Below, piece after piece: positions 63,861 to 64,000 of a stretch of 64,000 bases of DNA; within the stretch, counting starts at the first letter, position 1, and the number at the start of each line of letters is the position of its first letter. Where the stretch lies: the NCBI GenBank assembly GCA_018697195.1, contig CM031861.1, forward strand, positions 2,518,331 to 2,582,330. Direction: 5' to 3'. The notes under the pieces are model-generated. The model did not search any database, was not told the origin of the DNA, and worked only from the letters and a program-made list of their open reading frames with translations. The position numbers were made by a program, and so were the translations under genes. Source of the DNA: Certhia americana. Taxonomy: Eukaryota; Chordata; Aves; Passeriformes; Certhiidae.

Positions 63861-64000
63861 GAAGCCAGAGCCGGAGCTGGAGCTCTCCCTATCCAACACA
63901 CAGCATTCCTGGGATGGCTGCTGTGTTTGGATCAGGGCTGAGCACTGGGAACTCGGTATGGAGCAGAACCAGCCTGTCCTGAGGAGCCTTTTCCGGTGTC

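Larger units (their letters stand above)
48266..64000. other. Inferred 5' flank of DAGLA
   Basis: 15.7 kb in which no gene could be identified. It contains CR1 fragments, an A-rich patch (49289-49320), a degenerate minisatellite (61440-61950), a (CCCAT)n array (62917-63023), and CpG-richer patches at 61090-61450 and 63610-63860. From general knowledge of vertebrate gene order SYT7 would be expected beyond the DAGLA promoter, but I found no synaptotagmin exon here. Confidence 0.55.

Noticed and set aside
48266..64000. Search for SYT7 (synaptotagmin-7) exons, expected next to DAGLA
   Set aside because: No C2-domain motifs or the membrane-anchor segment were found on either strand. The gene, if present, lies farther right.

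Overview
The window is vertebrate nuclear DNA, almost certainly from a bird. It holds one protein gene that can be read with confidence, DAGLA (diacylglycerol lipase alpha), on the minus strand. The surrounding non-coding DNA carries many short 3'-end fragments of CR1 LINEs, the dominant avian retrotransposon, and I saw no mammalian-type SINEs. The compact introns and CR1 density fit a bird, perhaps a songbird; the sequence alone does not give the species.

Layout. Positions 686-23343 (minus) hold 16 consecutive coding exons, here numbered 2 to 17. They join in one reading frame into 618 complete codons plus two bases. This covers the N-terminus, all four membrane segments, and the alpha/beta-hydrolase core with its nucleophile serine (GHSLG) and acid aspartate. 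The rest of the gene (catalytic histidine, end of the hydrolase, long C-terminal tail) lies beyond the left edge. Positions 23388 to about 48005 are the inferred first intron, about 24.6 kb, with CR1 fragments, a 39-bp minisatellite and a CpG-rich islet. A CpG island at about 47730-48265 is the best candidate for the DAGLA promoter and non-coding exon 1. It has a strong minus-strand splice donor at 48005/48004, a GC box, and a near-perfect RFX X-box.

Positions 48266-64000 are the inferred 5' flank. They hold at least eight CR1 fragments, a degenerate CCCAGTGCTCC-type minisatellite (61.4-61.95 kb), a (CCCAT)n microsatellite (62.92-63.02 kb), and a few weak exon-like or CpG-rich patches on the right. 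I could not assign any of these patches to a known gene.

The less expected structures lie in the non-coding DNA and at splice sites. Intron 15 is of GC-AG type. The exon 2 acceptor is a NAGNAG site fused to a consensus donor. Three pairs of repeats, unlike CR1 and not recognised by me, lie within the gene (981/2480, 6568/11581, and an inverted pair 15058/27884). A CR1 ends about 12 bp from the exon 5 donor, two CR1 tails form an inverted pair, and a minisatellite abuts the exon 16 acceptor. I saw no bacterial-type system, CRISPR array, tRNA, rRNA or intact mobile element.
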